Assembly (NCBI RefSeq): GCF_000718015.1
Contig: NZ_JODY01000027.1
Location: 1-64,000 of the forward strand
Source: Streptomyces catenulae
GTDB lineage: Bacteria; Actinomycetota; Actinomycetes; Streptomycetales; Streptomycetaceae
Direction: 5' to 3'
Length of the DNA: 64,000 nucleotides
Below are positions 63,871 through 64,000 of this stretch, one piece after another. Position numbers and translations under genes: made by a program. Each line of letters opens with the position of its first letter. Position 1 is the first letter of the stretch. The notes beneath the pieces were generated by a model. That model made no database searches, was not told where the DNA came from, and saw only the letters and a program-made list of their open reading frames with translations.

Positions 63871-64000
63871 TCACTTCGCGTCCGCGCCCGCCTTCTTCGC
63901 GGCGTCGCCGAACGGCAGATCGCGGCCGTCGAGTTCGGCGCGGATCCCGTCCTCCTGGACCGAGATATGACGCAGCCGCACGTCACCGGGGGTCTTCGGG
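63871..64000 (-). CDS. DUF2993 (LmeA-like) protein, C-terminal part
   Basis: Only the last 42 codons are in the window; the 5' end lies beyond base 64000. The visible part (RLRHISVQEDGIRAELDGRD, LPFGDAAKKAGADAK) has the C-terminal strand pattern of DUF2993 proteins like the one at 50527. It is a second, more distant member of the family near here. Confidence 0.7.
   Translation of the reverse strand, partial: PKTPGDVRLRHISVQEDGIRAELDGRDLPFGDAAKKAGADAK

Overview
The window is high-GC actinobacterial DNA, almost certainly a Streptomyces core-chromosome segment. The evidence is the GC-rich third codon positions, GTG starts with GTGA stop/start overlaps, and recognisable Streptomyces genes (csoR, the pst operon, rsiG, nur, glnR). 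Gene content and local order resemble, from memory, the S. coelicolor SCO41xx region, with local differences. Function calls come from reading motifs and families in the sequence; no database search was run.

Layout. 1-90: the 3' end of a 5S rRNA gene and the rRNA operon terminator. 147-671: a GNAT acetyltransferase. 702-10294: a chromosomal type IV secretion-like cluster. On the minus strand it encodes a VirB2-like pilin, a VirB8-like protein, a VirB6/TrbL-like channel, a VirB3/VirB4-N-like protein, a VirB4-like ATPase and a VirD4-like coupling protein with a broken P-loop. A VirB1-like lytic transglycosylase/NlpC protein is divergent. A 12-bp iterated repeat lies between the pilin and the transglycosylase. 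No relaxase is present. 10518-14951: PAP2 phosphatase, secreted flavoprotein oxidase, lipoprotein and small Streptomyces proteins. 14977-21457: metal and phosphate genes, namely csoR with an operator-like palindrome, a DUF47 protein with a Pit transporter, and pstSCAB behind a PHO box.

21761-26510: a secreted NlpC/P60 protein, an RsbU-type phosphatase, a DUF2516 membrane protein, an HBHA-like protein and an XRE regulator. 26511-31299: a patch with degraded intergenic DNA around a DeoR regulator/MFS/HAD set, which looks acquired or rearranged. 31300-39363: accessory metabolism (two SDRs, a LysR regulator, an HxlR/MFS pair, a RibD-like reductase, an aldo-keto reductase with a methyltransferase, and an FMN reductase with a SoxR-type box). 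39759-44200: ankyrin protein, asparaginase, RsiG (c-di-GMP-responsive anti-sigma factor for WhiG), Dtd, YgfZ and Nur.

44237-47505: a BtuFDC-like ABC importer behind a cobalamin riboswitch. 47555-53063: nitrobindin-like protein, small membrane proteins, DUF1416 protein and rhodanese-type sulfurtransferase with a Cys-containing leader peptide, DUF2993 protein, a Q/Y/P-rich membrane protein and a MoaD-like protein. 53291-57021: a heterodimeric ABC exporter. 57023-64000: alpha/beta hydrolase, glnR behind a structured leader with a translationally coupled uORF, LacI regulator, HtrA-like protease behind a triple 11-bp repeat, an OmpR/kinase pair, and the 3' end of a DUF2993 gene.

Regulatory themes: several small-molecule switches can be read directly as cis-elements (Cu palindrome, PHO box, SoxR box, B12 riboswitch, sulfur leader peptide, glnR leader). 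The least understood system is the relaxase-less T4SS-like apparatus.
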